From assembly GCA_037576195.1 (NCBI GenBank), contig JAQZDE010000041.1:62001-126000 (forward strand): DNA of 64,000 bases, written 5' to 3'. A program made the position numbers and the translations under genes. Numbering within the stretch: the first letter of the stretch is position 1; each line of letters starts with the position of its first letter. The notes beneath the pieces are model-generated. The model was not told the origin of the DNA. It saw only the letters and a program-made list of their open reading frames with translations, and ran no database searches. Positions 1 through 12,900 of the stretch are shown piece after piece. The DNA comes from Phytoseiulus persimilis (lineage: Eukaryota > Arthropoda > Arachnida > Mesostigmata > Phytoseiidae).

Positions 1-392
1 GTGCGGAAGAGATTAATGAATCATTCGGTGACGGCACAAATCGATGGACGTGCGCGTTACCTATCAACTAGGATGTGTGTCCGAATGATTGACTGAAATG
101 AAACATCTCTGGATAGATCTCCCGGCGCTGTGCGAAAGCCGCCTGGGTCGCCCTGAGCAGAGCCTTCGAGTGTTCACAAGAATTCGAAACAACTCGCGTC
201 GTTTGCACCGCCGCGGATAACCTTGCTCGACGGGTCCATTGTTTTGTTCAATTTTGATCGGGTCGCGCTAAGGCTCTCGGCTCGTGGGATAGCCGTCTCG
301 CATTTTCACATCAGAATCAGCTTGGAATCCCGAGGAATCCGACAAGTTCTGAACGATGGCGAATCGAAGGTCACCGGTTCCTATTTTTCCAG
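1..392. other. No exon recognised at left edge; probable intron of the ASK1 gene
   Basis: A polypyrimidine acceptor (tatttttccag) ends at base 392, directly before the first exon that can be matched to ASK1. I could not match any reading frame before it to the missing N-terminal part of the kinase, so this is best read as intron or unresolved upstream sequence. Confidence 0.4.
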
Positions 393-3300
393 AGCCAACT
401 CTTCCGATACACACCCATCTATTACCGAGTGACGGATAGAAATGTGTGTCATGTCACTGACATCGGACCTTTCGCGGGGGCCATCACATCGTCGAACGAG
501 AAGCTTCTCCATGAAGTCATCCAAAAAAACCTGCTCGAACTCGAGGTTCAGACAAAGTAGGATCGCATTCGTTTCTGAACTTGAGCATTTTCCTCCTCTC
601 TCGAATGCCGACGTATAGTAAATTAGCTGTCCTGCAGCCGATGACCGCGATCGAATCCATTTGTCGAACTATCTCGAGTTGAAACTGAAGGTTCCTGATT
701 CCAGAGAGTTCTTGAAAGATCGTTTCTTGAAAGACCTCCGACAACTCCCAGAAACCCTCCGAGGCGATGAGCTGAGGGCAGCGTTGAAAAACTTCCGGAT
801 ACGACTCGATGATCCTAACGTCATTTCTCTGGAAGTGAGTGCGTCCGGAACCTCAGTCTGTTGAGATGATTCATACTGTCTTGAATGTCGCGCGAAATTC
901 GTCTCCAACGATTATCTCCAACGGATCGGATCGTTACAGGTTGTGCACGCGTTGCTCAACGCATTGAACGACGCTCAAGATTACGACTCCTCGGTGAAGC
1001 TGGTGGAAGATCTCCAGGAGGTTTCGACGCTCAGTTTCATGCACTGTGCTGCGATTCAGTACCTGTATGCGTTCGCTTTGAATAGGTGAGCGGGAATCCC
1101 GCCTTCATCTCCAACCTTCACGATGATCGCGTTCTCACCGCGATAATTCTAACCCCGATAAAGAAGCGCTGAAAGCGAGAACTTTACTGACCTCGTTTCA
1201 ACCTGAGCCGACCTAAATAGATCGTCAGAGTCCATTGGAGAGACAATCCAAACAGTGGATTGTTTCGATTCGGCTGTGCGAGATTCTTGGTTCTCGTCGA
1301 TCTGAAGTCGGGAGTGACCAAGAATCCTGTGGTTGGTGATCCGTGTTGCGGAGGCTCCGTCTTCTTGAGGATGGTCGAATGACGTGTTCTTCAATCTCAC
1401 AGGCGGAAGAAGGAAGGCGACACAGACAGAGCTTTGACAGTCATGGAGAAAGCTTTGGAGAAGAAGGAGAACGAGATTCCTGATTACCTGGGACTTTGTG
1501 GGAGAATCTACAAGGACAAGTACCTGAATAGCGACTGCAAGGACACTGATTCGTTGAAGAAGGCGATCGAGTGGTACCGGAAAGGATTCGATGCGCTGCA
1601 GTCGGTTTACAATGGGATAAACTTAGCCACGTTACTCACTGCCGATGGCCACAGGTTAGACAAGGGTCCGAAATCGGTTGATCCGCTCCCTGAAATCATG
1701 AGCCGTTTCCGGATCGCGAGAAATATCTTCTTCCACCCTCCACAGGTCCGACGAGAGCCGTGACCTTGAAGACGTCTTCGTGGTTCTCAATCACCTCATC
1801 GGGAAAAAAGGGGAGATCGATGCGATGACTGACTATTGGGATGTAGCCACCTACTTCGAAGTTTGCTACCTTGTGGAGGATTACACTCGTGCTATCAAGG
1901 TGCTACAAATAGTTCTCTCGCGAATTCCTCGTTTGAGCCCCCCCAGCCAGCAGAGAAGTCTCATAACGCTCAGCTGCTCAGATTTTAGACGCTAAGCTCC
2001 CAGTAATCTCTGTTCCACAGGTTGCCATAAAGATGTTCCACCTGAACCCGGCCAGCTGGTGCTTAGAGAGTACGCTATTGAATATTAAACTGATCGCGCG
2101 GAAGAGGAGGAAGGGCGACACGAGTGAAATCAAGCCCGAGGAACACATCATGGGTTTCTGGATCGACTACTTCAGCATGGCCACTGAGAAAGTGCTCGAT
2201 GACCACATTCTGTTCCCGGTGAGTTTGGAGAGCTACGCTCTGCCGGGAACAATTCGCGAGCCGAGCCTTCGGGGCTAGACTCCGTCGGAATCGATTTGTC
2301 TACGGCTCCCATTCTCGAGAAAGAGGGAACCAATTATGAAGTCTTTTCAGGTGTTGATCAATGAGCCCACCGAAACTCTAATGCCGTCTTATGTGACTCT
2401 GAATCTTGACACCGGCGATCAAAAGAAGTCAATCCAGATCTCTCACAAGTGCGTCGATACCATGCGTGGCACATGCAAGCGACGGCATGAATGGCTCTTC
2501 ACGTCGCCCACGATCAAAGGCGTTTCTCTCTACAAGCAAGACGATAGGTGCATCTTGTTGTACGTTCATGAGAACTCGGACGATTTCCAGATGTTCTTCC
2601 CCTCTTCTGCTGCTAGGGGGATATTTTATCAGGTAAGTTTCACCTTCCCAGCTCAGCGAACTATGAGTCTGCTCGGTAATCGCGAAGTAATCTCAAATCT
2701 TTGTGATGTGCTTCAGGTTGTGCAAGGAATGATCAACGAGAATCAACAGAACGAGGATTCCATGTGCCTTGCGTTCGATTACGATGCTCAGTTTCAGTGC
2801 ATAGATTTCCAATACGTTCTCGACGAAAATAAACAGAAAGTCGTTCTAGGAAAAGGTGCGAGCGATTTCGAGAGAAGAATGTCTAGCAGGATCATGCTCC
2901 CGAGTATCACACTTGAAAAACCTGATTTTCCACAGGAACTTACGGTGTGGTGTACGCCGCCACGGACACCAAGAAGATGACTCAAATAGCGGTTAAAGAA
3001 ATCCACGAAAAGAATCTCAAGGATGTTCAGCCGCTGCACGAAGAGATCATGTTGCACATGCATCTCCGGCACAAGAATATCGTGCAATACCTCGGATCGA
3101 AAAGCGAGGATGGTTTCGTGAAGATTTGCATGGAACGAGTGCCCGGTGGGAGTCTGTCGCATCTACTACGCTACAACTGGGGCCCTCTGAAATACGAGAG
3201 CACGATAGTTCATTACACGAAGCAAATCCTGGAAGGCATCAAATACCTTCACAAGAACAACATCGTACACAGAGACATCAAGGGCGACAATGTGCTCATA

Positions 3301-6300
3301 AACACCTACTCCGGAATAGTGAAAATCTCTGACTTCGGAACATCGAAACGACTGGTTTCCGGCCGCTTGGTGGAAACTTTCGCCGGAACTTTCCAGTACA
3401 TGGCGCCGGAGGTTATGGACAACGGAGATCGAGGCTATGGCAGACCGGTGAGTCGATCGCCGATTTAACGTGGTGTAAATTGCGACTCGTTCCATTCTCC
3501 TCTCCCACGGTTGATCTCCAACAGAACGTTCGCTCTTGGCGAGGTCGATGTCGTTTTTTTCTGTTTACGCGATGGTCACTCCAGCTCCCACGAGCTCTGG
3601 AAAAGGTGATTTCGTTTAGCTCTGGCATCAAAATTGTGGCGGTCCATCGTGTGATCGGCCGATTGGAGTTTCACCCGTTCACGAAAACATCCAAGCTGAG
3701 CTGGCTTGCCGAGATCATCTCGTAGTTCAAGGGTCGGCCGTGAATCAGTTCGAGCTCGGTTTCAAAACGGATCGTGTTCAGATCTTTCCAAGGCTCGTTC
3801 GCGAAAACTCGACACTGTAAAGAATTAATGCGGCGCTTCGACCGCGGTTTACGTCCAGATAGAACGAAATTGGTTCTGGTCTGCTGATGAGCGATGACGT
3901 TTGACTAGTCTACATTCCTGACTCCTGAACAGGTGGAATCTAGACAACGTCTGCGCTTGGTTGAATGACGAATATGGGAGCCGGGCATAGACAGACAGCA
4001 CAAGAGCTGTCGACGAGTATAAACTAGAAACCAATTCCGATATTGGACAAAATCAAACCTCATCTGTAAGGACCATTCATTTCACCTACGAAAATAGAGA
4101 ATTGCGATATTGGCATATTCGAATGGCCGATTTCGGGAATACGTTCATCGTGATTCAGTAAAGAAAATTTAAAGGTTTCCATGGTAGAGATACGATTCCG
4201 TAGACCGTAATCAGAGCGGATGCCGTAAATCCTGCTCAAAGAATTGCTCTCCAGTGAATCGTTCTCCTCCACGAGAGGCGTTCTGATAGAACGAGTATCA
4301 ATCTTGCGGAGACATGTGCTCATGAACGAAAGTGATCGTTGATGAATTTTCGCGTACCGATTCAAACTCCCATTAACGGTTTTCTTCCTCTCATCCTCGC
4401 TCCGATGTCGAAGTGAAACATCTTGATCTGACCGATCTCCCCACAAAGTCAACGTAGAATGAATCAATATTCGATCACACTAATCACTGCAATGATGGCT
4501 GTAAGGCCAAGCTTATCGGTCAGTTTCCTCAGATAGCTCTAGATGTCGTGACGACACGGGGGGGGGGGGGGGAAGGCAACACCGACGGTCGGCTAATCCA
4601 GGATGAGTATCGGGGGCGCATGCAGAATGCGAACAACTAACGAGCAAAGTCAGGCATTCGAGAGTATCCAGTCGATAACATGTCGAGTCGTTAGTGAGTT
4701 GGTAGCCGGACGAAGCCGAATGGACGTATAATAGAGGTGAATTGCTTTCGATTGACTTGAGACAGCACAGTAATCGCATGATTCCGTCTAATTCTAGGCC
4801 GATATCTGGTCGTTGGGCTGCACGATCATAGAAATGGCGACGGGAAAGTACCCGTTCCCCCACCTTGATCCGCAAGCAGCTCTATTCAGGGTTGGCCAAT
4901 ACAAGATCCATCCGGACATCCCGAGTGAGATGAGCGACATCGCAAAAAAATTCATCGAAAGATGTTTCGATCCCGATCCGGACAAACGAGCAACAGCCGA
5001 CGATCTCCTGACGGATGTCTTCCTCAATCCGTGAGTTTTTTTCGAATGTGATACTCCGATTAGGCTCGGAGAATACGCTCGCCTTGTCTTCATCATGGAA
5101 TACGATCCATCAGTACTCCGGCACCGCACCGTACGCTTCATTTGAACCAATTATGAGGATTTCGCTGATGGACTAGCACGATATCTGCTTGTCCCTTTGC
5201 TCGGTCCCTCGCCCTTCCGTTCATCAGATTCCGGCGACGTGGTGTCCGCGTATTGTTACGCCACCTCCTCGCTTAGATCGGTTGTTCTTGACGGTCAAAC
5301 GCTTCTTCCGGATCCGGAGCTTTGAGCCTTGACGATGTCTTTGAGTCGACTGCTTTGGTGGTCACAACGCGTGACGATCTCTCGTCAGGTCATGCGGGCG
5401 TAAACAACGAATTCCCAGGTCCTCGATTCGTCGAGAGTCGAGGAAATTCACAGAGAGATTCTCGTCATTGCTTTGCGAACCTTCTGTCGCGCATCTGAAA
5501 GAGTTCACAACCATCGCTCCAACGAAGCCGACAACACCTTGAAAGGTGACCTCGCGCTGCATAGTTTTTGAGCGATACTGAACAGTTTCCTAATTACGTG
5601 ACACGGCATGCGGAACGCTCTATCAGCAATCGCCCGTCGAGTCTAACGCAGAGCCAGTCTCATGCTATATGGCTTCGGAGAGCCTTTTTCGATATTCGGG
5701 TACGAAATCAGATCGCTGCCTCTGTGGAGGAGGAGTCAGTCGGGTGCTACTCTCCTGTCCCCCTCGGTACATCCGCTGCTCACAAGAAGACATCGCTCCT
5801 TGAGCGTCTCAGATTCGTCTAGAAGTTTCCATCCCAATCAGCTTCTCTTGGAGGACTACCACCATGCAGTTTTTCGTAGAGATTACAATAGAAGTCGGCA
5901 AGGAAATCCGTTTCGGGTTTCGACTTTGTACAGAGAGACCGCCAGCAGCGCGAATGATCGGATGCAACGCGAAGCTCTAATGGAGCATATCATCGATGCT
6001 GATTGAATAGTTTTCATTTTCGTCACGCGGCGATTGTTCCGCGTTTTGGAGATGGTTGCGGCACGATGAGAGTGTAGGACTTCGAGCGCCTGAAAGCCTC
6101 GTTGGAGTTGTTCATACCGCTCCTGGGCGGATTATCCCCCTATCGGTGAGCGCAGAAATCAATATAGTTTTGAGACAACTCCGCGATCTATCTGATGATC
6201 GACCGACCGCGAAGCGGCTTCGGAGAAGCTCCGAATCAGGAATGAAATTCGTGTCGAAAATAATTTTTCAAGACAGACTGACACTAGTCAGTTTTGAGCC

Positions 6301-9300
6301 GAGGGAACCCGAGTCGCATGCATAGTCCCAGTCAGATCTGAGACAACGGAGCTGTAATGCTTCCGTATCAGAAAGTAGTTCAGTCGGCGCGCGTGTTGCC
6401 AACCCAGTGAAGTGTTGAGATCAAGCCGGTGTTTCCCAGTTTTGATCATGATTGGGATTCGTTCGTTCCAACTCCCACCCGAAGGCCCGAGCGCAAGAGA
6501 CGTCAACGACCAACCGGACCTCCCCTGGAGATTCCGCGTAGCATGTCGGTCCAATACCCGAGTCACACCGGGAATCGCGTAACCCGCTTCTCATCCACCT
6601 CCGAGGACGGAGCGTACCGCGTCGCGGCGAGTCCAACTTCAGAAGGTTTGCCCAGAAGTCCTGGAACCTACTCATACAGGTGAGCAATTTCTATGAATTA
6701 GAAATCATGGATTCGCTATGGTGGCGGGTGGCTTCGGTGTGAAAGCTTAGCTTTTCTGGTCATTGAAAGCCCGGAGTGAATGTGGAGTTGTGCCAAGATG
6801 CCAATGAGTGCAGTACGCTTCCTGGAGAAGAAAAAATTGCTTCGATACGTGATTCAAGGTCGTTTCGGGGTCGGAATAATCGTCAACAGACCCCCTTCCT
6901 CCCGGCGATCCGTTGGGTACTGCCAAATCCTGAGCCCATCAAAGTTCCCTCGAGATTCCGCTGGAATCCATATCGGGAAGTTCCGTGTCCGACGGTGCTC
7001 GATCGATTGCTGTCCGGATCGTGAGTCGCTCCTCAAGACTCCCAAAGTCGGCGACGAGAGACGCCTGAATTGTGCGGACTCATTGAATGTTCTCATGTTG
7101 ATCTGGAGCTCTGGCGTCGATTCCGAACCGATCGTTTGCCCGCTCAATACCTCCCCCTCCGAAGGTGATCATCGGACTTTCCTTCTTGAGTCAGCGAACT
7201 CATATATTCTCATTAGCTCTTCCGCCTGTTCGCGAAATCGAGATACGTGTATTTACATACATCGGTATCAGCGAGTCATTTCCCCGCATGAAGCACAGAA
7301 GCGATCGATATCCCTCCAAAATGCGCACGTGGCTTCCACATTAGGGGTCCCACGTCACAACACGCTATTCCGACGAATGTGAGCGACGGCGGTGGTGGAA
7401 AAGGAAATGAAAACTAACTACATCGAGTTGAAAGCATTGGCGCCGTTGAAGAGCCTTCGGAAGTTTGGTCGGCTCTCTCCGTGATTCCCTTTCCGAGCGA
7501 ATTTCATCTTTCGAAGCAACACACTCTGTTCTCAACTCTAGAATATTCGGAGCTTTCGGTCAATGGCCAGCTCGACGCCGAATCCGACTGCGTTTCGGTC
7601 TTTCTGAAAGCCGCGTGTTGTCGTCGCTCTCGGCTCTGAAACGCAAAAAGCAGCGACGGTTGCTGGCTGCAACAACCGTCATCCTTTGTCTCGGTTCGAA
7701 CCAGCTTCCCCGAAGCTCCTCCGCTGTTCCCAGTGGATGATGCTATCTGACGTCACGTAATGCCAGATGCCGGCGGAGGGCTGTACCGTTGTTGCGCGCC
7801 GTAGCTCACACACAGAGGCACGCTTTGGAACCTCTGCAGCGGCCGAAACCGCTGCCGCCAGCAGGACAGCAGCGACGGCGATGAACCTGTGACAGATCGA
7901 GTGTTCCCACCTCACCAAGCTCCGGAAGATAGGCTGGAGCAGAGCCCCGGATACCTGCTTCCCGATTTCGGTGTAGTGCTCTCCGTGCGTGACTGCGTGA
8001 CAACTGGCGTGAATGTGAAAAAGTCTCAGCTGAACGAATGGCGAACTAGCGGCTGCACCAATTCCCGAAGCCCGGATTGGGGGATCGTCAGACGAACTTT
8101 TTGAGACGAAGACAACTGATTCACAGTAGTTCCTATGATCGGAGTTCTGTTTGGTGTTGTTTCCATTCAATACTGGTTCAAATTTATGTTTTAGTCGAGG
8201 CGTCGATCCTCAAACTCCTCTGACGCCGTCCATGAGTTCCACCTTCAACTGGAACTTGGTGGCCACGGGTACCAAGTAAGACAAAACAGAGAAAATAGAC
8301 GAAAGTGTGTGGTTCTACTTGCGTGCACGCCAAGTTCTCGACTGCTGTGTTTCACTCATAGATTCGGTATCGACAGTGTGTGCAAGCGTGCGTGTATGCT
8401 GAGTTGTCAGTTGCTGAAAACGATACGGACGTAGCAGACACGAAGGCTGGTTTCGCGAGATGTTGGAACATGGTCCCCTCGTTGACAGCAGCGGTTAAGG
8501 ACCCTCGTTGTTGAAGCAGCGAGCCGACTTGTCGAAAAAAAAAACTCTTGGCAACCGGCAGCGTGTGCGAGAACCAACCAGAATCGTGAACAGCGCGCTT
8601 CTGCGATCCGTGGAAAAACTTCGCTTGTTATCGTTTCTGTACAACAGGCAGGAAGAGTGCATGATACGAATGACTCGACTTTGAGTTTGATCTTCGGTTT
8701 CTGTGTCAGTTGTGCCCTTCTGAAGTGAACGCATCTTCAGGGCAACGTAGGGCCCTAGGAGCCGTAGAATCAGAAGCTTAAGATAGAAGCTGAAAGAAAG
8801 TGGGCATGTTTGGGACCGGAGCAGCTACTTCGACCGAACCGAGCCTCGAGCACCGGGATCCTCTGGGTCCGGGACCTCGGGAACTCCGTTGGTCGTTGAT
8901 GCGGGTGCACTGTTGGAACTGTTACGATGAGCCGGGTGCTTGGTCTGCATGCGAAGACCTCGATCTGGACTCTAATGACGAAGACCACGAGCTCACTAAC
9001 TCATTGACCAATGTTGTGACTCCGCTCGTAATCAGCTCGGCTCTTATCAGTCCTCCAGTGGATGGGGGCCCACAGAACGGCCTGGAGGAAGGACAAGGTT
9101 TCTATATGCTGAAGAAGGATTCACAGCGGAGGCAAACGATTGTCAAAGTTCTCCAGGAAGACAGCGATAAGGTGAGTGTGGACGGATTGAAAAACATCCG
9201 CATGTCGAGAGATTGTAGGTCCTGTTGCTTGATTCGAAAATAGAAGAATTGAAAACAGTCAGAGGGCGCCGAAGCGGGTTCGATCGATCTGAATCCGCGA

Positions 9301-12300
9301 TTTCGTTCGGAAGAGCAACAGAAAGAAGCCGCAGTTTCGTGTCACTGGTCGCGTCCTCAGACGGCTACGAACCAATCGTGTTTTCTGCATTTTATTTTTG
9401 CGGGAATGAGTTCGCCACAAGGCCCGTTCGGCGCGGCTTCCAGGTAGGGAGCGTTGGGGAATCTATGACTCGAAGCTGCTGGTGGCTTGCAGCGACAGCG
9501 CATGACGATGTCTGACGTAATTTCTCGAGGTGAACTTGCCGCTTGAGTCGGAACGCTGAGAATTTCGGTTGAGAGCTAGAAAATTCTGGGCAAGCGATTT
9601 TTCTGAGCGTGTTGTCTCCCCACAAGAGCCTGAAGCCGTTCACTTTCTCTCCCATTCAGACGCCATCCGTGGTGAGCCCAGAACTTTCCAACGGCAAGTT
9701 CCAGTGTTGACCCCTTCGGTATCAGCTCGTCGCGACCAACTGTTGCGTCGGAAGTCCGTCACCGCTGCAGAGGTTGACGGTGTCCCAAAAAAAGGTTGAT
9801 GTGAGATTCCTCTAGTTCACTGACCTACGTTCTCTCATTGAGGCTTCATTGATCTGGTGGCATGACCGCCAGCTGATTGTCTGCCAAAGCTGATTTGAAG
9901 AGCGTTGAGACAAATGATTCCGGAGCTGAGTGTGAGCTAATAAAGTCGGAAGTGGCTCAGAAACAAAGCTCATGAAACTCGGATCGATTTCCCCACCTGG
10001 AGAACAGCAGCAGCCCGGGTCAGCGAATGTATTATACGGCTGCAAACCCATCTGAATGGAGGTCGTTTGGAACTTTTCTGCGGGCTGTCAAAAAACTTGG
10101 GAGTCTCTCCTTCATCAAGATTTCCTCCGCCTTGTTTTGGTGGGTTGCGCAAGCCTCCAGTCGTCGAGCGGAACAATTATTCGAATGCCAAACCAACGCT
10201 GTTGCTATCGATCGCCGATGGTCAGGCCCTGTTTTCAATTGCGGGCTCGGAGAGTGTGAGTCATCTAACTGTAAACTCTTTCCAGCTTCTGAAAATCTGG
10301 ATGGACAAGATCCAGGCCAACATGGGCTCCTCCGTTCTCCTGATCAACGAGGCGCATCTTGCTGAGCTGCTGACAGGCATGACGTCTTACCTCCCCGAGC
10401 AGAACAAAAATCAGCTGTCGAAAGTTCTGGCCAAGCTGAAGGAATCACTCGATTACGACGGGAACGCTCTCAATCAACTGCAGACCGCGCTGTTTGTGTT
10501 CCAGCATTCGGTGAGTTCAATAATTGGCCCCACTCGGCTCTCTGAAGCAAATTTGTGGCGAAGAGCGATAGCCCGCGTTGGGACGGTTATCCATTCACCA
10601 AGCGCCGTACTCAATGGCAGAGATCGCAATCTAGTGGAGTTTCTCCCATTTCGAGTAGCAGCTAAAGATCCTGAAAGCGTAATCGGCAGCGCGAAATCTC
10701 TCTGTCCCGCTTGTCATGGCAGCGGATAAAAAATGATGAATGGGAGGAAAAACGAGCGGATATACTCCAAACAAATGATCATTAATGCTAATGGCCGCCG
10801 GAGGCCCAAGTGGTTGCGCAACCTCGATAGGAGCACCCCGGCATGCTAGCACCGTCATATCGATGTTTTTTTCAAGCTCCGATCGGATGGAAAATCAGAC
10901 GATGGCGACGCCTTGTGTTTTAAGGCAGTCAGTCGGGTCGCAATCGAGCATCTCGGCGAAGAGAGCGGAGTGCGTCTCTACCTCCGCTGGAAACGCGGTG
11001 ACTACGAAAGTTGTCGTTGCCCGGAGATGTTTCGAAGAGAAACCAGTCTCGTGGCATTTCCTCTTTGACGAAACAGAGCCCTATGGATAGAGGGATACAA
11101 AACCAACGCTGAACGTCATTGTTATCAGATGCTATTGAAAACGATTATCTTTGAAGCATCAGTGAGATCAACCCTCGTCCGTTGACAACCGCGAGCGTAG
11201 AACGAAAGTGACAATATTCGCACAGTCTCCGGAATCGGCGGAAACGGAAGCTGGACTCACTCGCAAAGCTAATGGAAGCAAACAGCAGCCTGCCAGGTGG
11301 TCAGTTAGTCAGTCAGTTGATCGAGTCAAACGGACCGATTACTGCTTCTAGTGCATGGCGCCTTGTTCAAAGAAGGGTTATGAAATGACGTCATGTCCAA
11401 AGCCCTCGTTTACGCGGATACGCCTCGTCGGAGTCCTTGGATAGTTTTCGCCGGGGATTCTCTCTAGGAACTCCTCCTCCGGAAGAATCTATCCCCGACA
11501 ATCTTTCCTTGTTCACGGAGAGCCGCTCCATCGATATATATATTTTCATTCTGTTCTCTTCGGCGACGCGCTGATTGATCGTGACAACAACGTCTACGTA
11601 GGAAGGGCGAGCGATCTCATTGGGGCGTTCCGAATATTCTCGTGGGAATACGCTCTCAGGCTGTTGGCGCGTGGTCGGAGTATTCGGGGCGGGAGAAGGA
11701 ATCGTCAGAAGAATTAAACGAAACTGAATCACGTATCCGAGCTGATAGAGTCACGTGATGAGCCGATGAACACGGCAATCGGGGACCGGACTCAGAACGT
11801 ACAGAAGTCTAAATCGACGCGGGATTCCAGGTCATGGAAATTCTCAAACGTCAGAACATCAAGCCCCACTGGATGTTCGCTCTTGATAATCTCGTCAAGC
11901 AGTGTTGCCAAGCGGCTGTCTCAATCCTGTCTCCGGAACTGGCCGCCAACATAATTGGACACAATATTGAAGAAGAGGATGATCGCGCATCAAGTGTAAC
12001 GAGTGGAGTCTCCACAACGGCTTCGATCCGCTCAGCTCAGAAACAGGAAGGCTCCGCACATCCGAACGGAAACGTACTGGGCCGAATGTTTGATCAGTTA
12101 GGGACGTTGCCCGTACACAAAGAGGACACAGCCAAGTGAGTGTTTCCATCAATGCTTGTTAGCTCGTCCCAGTGAACGCGTTCGCTCGCGTTCTTCGTCT
12201 CGCTCCATGAGGCCATGCATGGGCTCCTGCACTGATTTATACCGGCGCGGGCGACCTATTGTTGGTCTACTTTGTTCGACCAGCGTCAGTCGAGAGACGA

Positions 12301-12900
12301 TAAAGAATCTCTTCCCTCCCAGCAGCTTGGTGAAAGCGCTCATGGAACGGGAGAAGCAATGCTGTGATTTCGTGCTGTCCCTCATCAAAAGCGGTCAGAT
12401 GGGGACAGATCGAAGTTCAACGTCATCGAAAATCCTATCCAAAGATGACGGAGATCCGGAGATGGTCCTCTGGTTGGAAAATATTGGACTCGATGAAGAC
12501 AGCGTGATGAGTTTCGTCCGGGAACGGCTTTCCATGGAGGACATCCTGCGGCTCGTCACACGAGAGGACCTCAAACGCCTGGAACTCAAGTAAGCGTCCA
12601 CAGCTTTGCCTTGTTCGACTCGAGGGGGGGGGGGGGGGAGGGAGGGAGGGAGGAAGCACTCATGGAACGCCAGAGTTTTCCACCTGACATTACCCAACTT
12701 GATACCTGGTGCTGATCCTGGTAACTGGTACTTCCCCCAGTGGTAAAGAACACAATGGGTCGACCGATATCTCGACGCCGACTGTATCAGACCGACTGAA
12801 ATATGAACTCATCCTATATTTCAGGTTGGGCTACGAAGTCCGGGTCTGGAACGCTATTCAGGAACACCGCGCACGCAAGGGCAGCGGGAACGGTACTTGA
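393..12900 (+). CDS. Ask1: ASK1-type MAP kinase kinase kinase, 5' partial, about 17 exons
   Basis: Cytosolic stress-activated MAP3K that phosphorylates the MKKs upstream of JNK and p38. Exons read from splice signals: 393-556, 637-834, 940-1085, 1403-1654, 1746-1899, 2021-2218, 2351-2632, 2717-2855, 2936-3447, 4798-5030, 6440-6679, 8195-8275, about 8800-9171, 10286-10510, 11831-12135, 12323-12589, 12825-12900 (TGA). About 1,280 codons are present, against 1,374 in human MAP3K5 (from memory). The N-terminal and TPR-like central region includes [17 protein letters not shown]. The kinase domain runs from GKGTYGVVY through AVKEI, the catalytic HRDIKGDN and DFGTSKR to [16 protein letters not shown]. 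It is followed by a [11 protein letters not shown] segment, the coiled region with [10 protein letters not shown], and a SAM-like C-terminus ([11 protein letters not shown]). All kinase-domain junctions keep phase. The 556/637 junction is off by one base and the start of the 8800 exon is uncertain. Upstream exons lie outside the window. Confidence 0.93.
3448..4797 (+). other. Long intron inside the ASK1 kinase domain
   Basis: This 1.35 kb intron is phase 0, with donor CCG|GTGAGTCG and acceptor TTCTAG|GCCGAT. It splits the kinase domain after RGYGRP and before ADIWSLG. It holds a G14 run but no coding stretch that I recognise. Confidence 0.75.
4559..4572 (+). repeat. Poly-G tract (G14) in an ASK1 intron
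   Basis: An uninterrupted run of 14 G on the coding strand. It could form a G-quadruplex in the pre-mRNA and is also a place where length errors are likely. Confidence 0.9.
5031..6439 (+). other. ASK1 intron after the kinase domain
   Basis: The donor is at 5031 (gtgagt) and the acceptor ends at 6439 (tttcccag). The phase agrees on both sides: CC then T completes proline before FDHDWDSF. No separate gene was recognised inside. The neighbouring introns 6680-8194, 9172-10285 and 10511-11830 are likewise without recognised genes. An extra small exon between 8276 and about 8800 is possible, because the phases of the flanking exons do not match. Confidence 0.6.
12624..12654 (+). repeat. G15 run followed by AGGG repeats in the last ASK1 intron
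   Basis: Fifteen G are followed by several GGGA units, starting 34 bases after the splice donor at 12590. This is a strong G-quadruplex candidate on the transcribed RNA. Only 170 bases separate it from the acceptor of the last exon. Confidence 0.85.
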
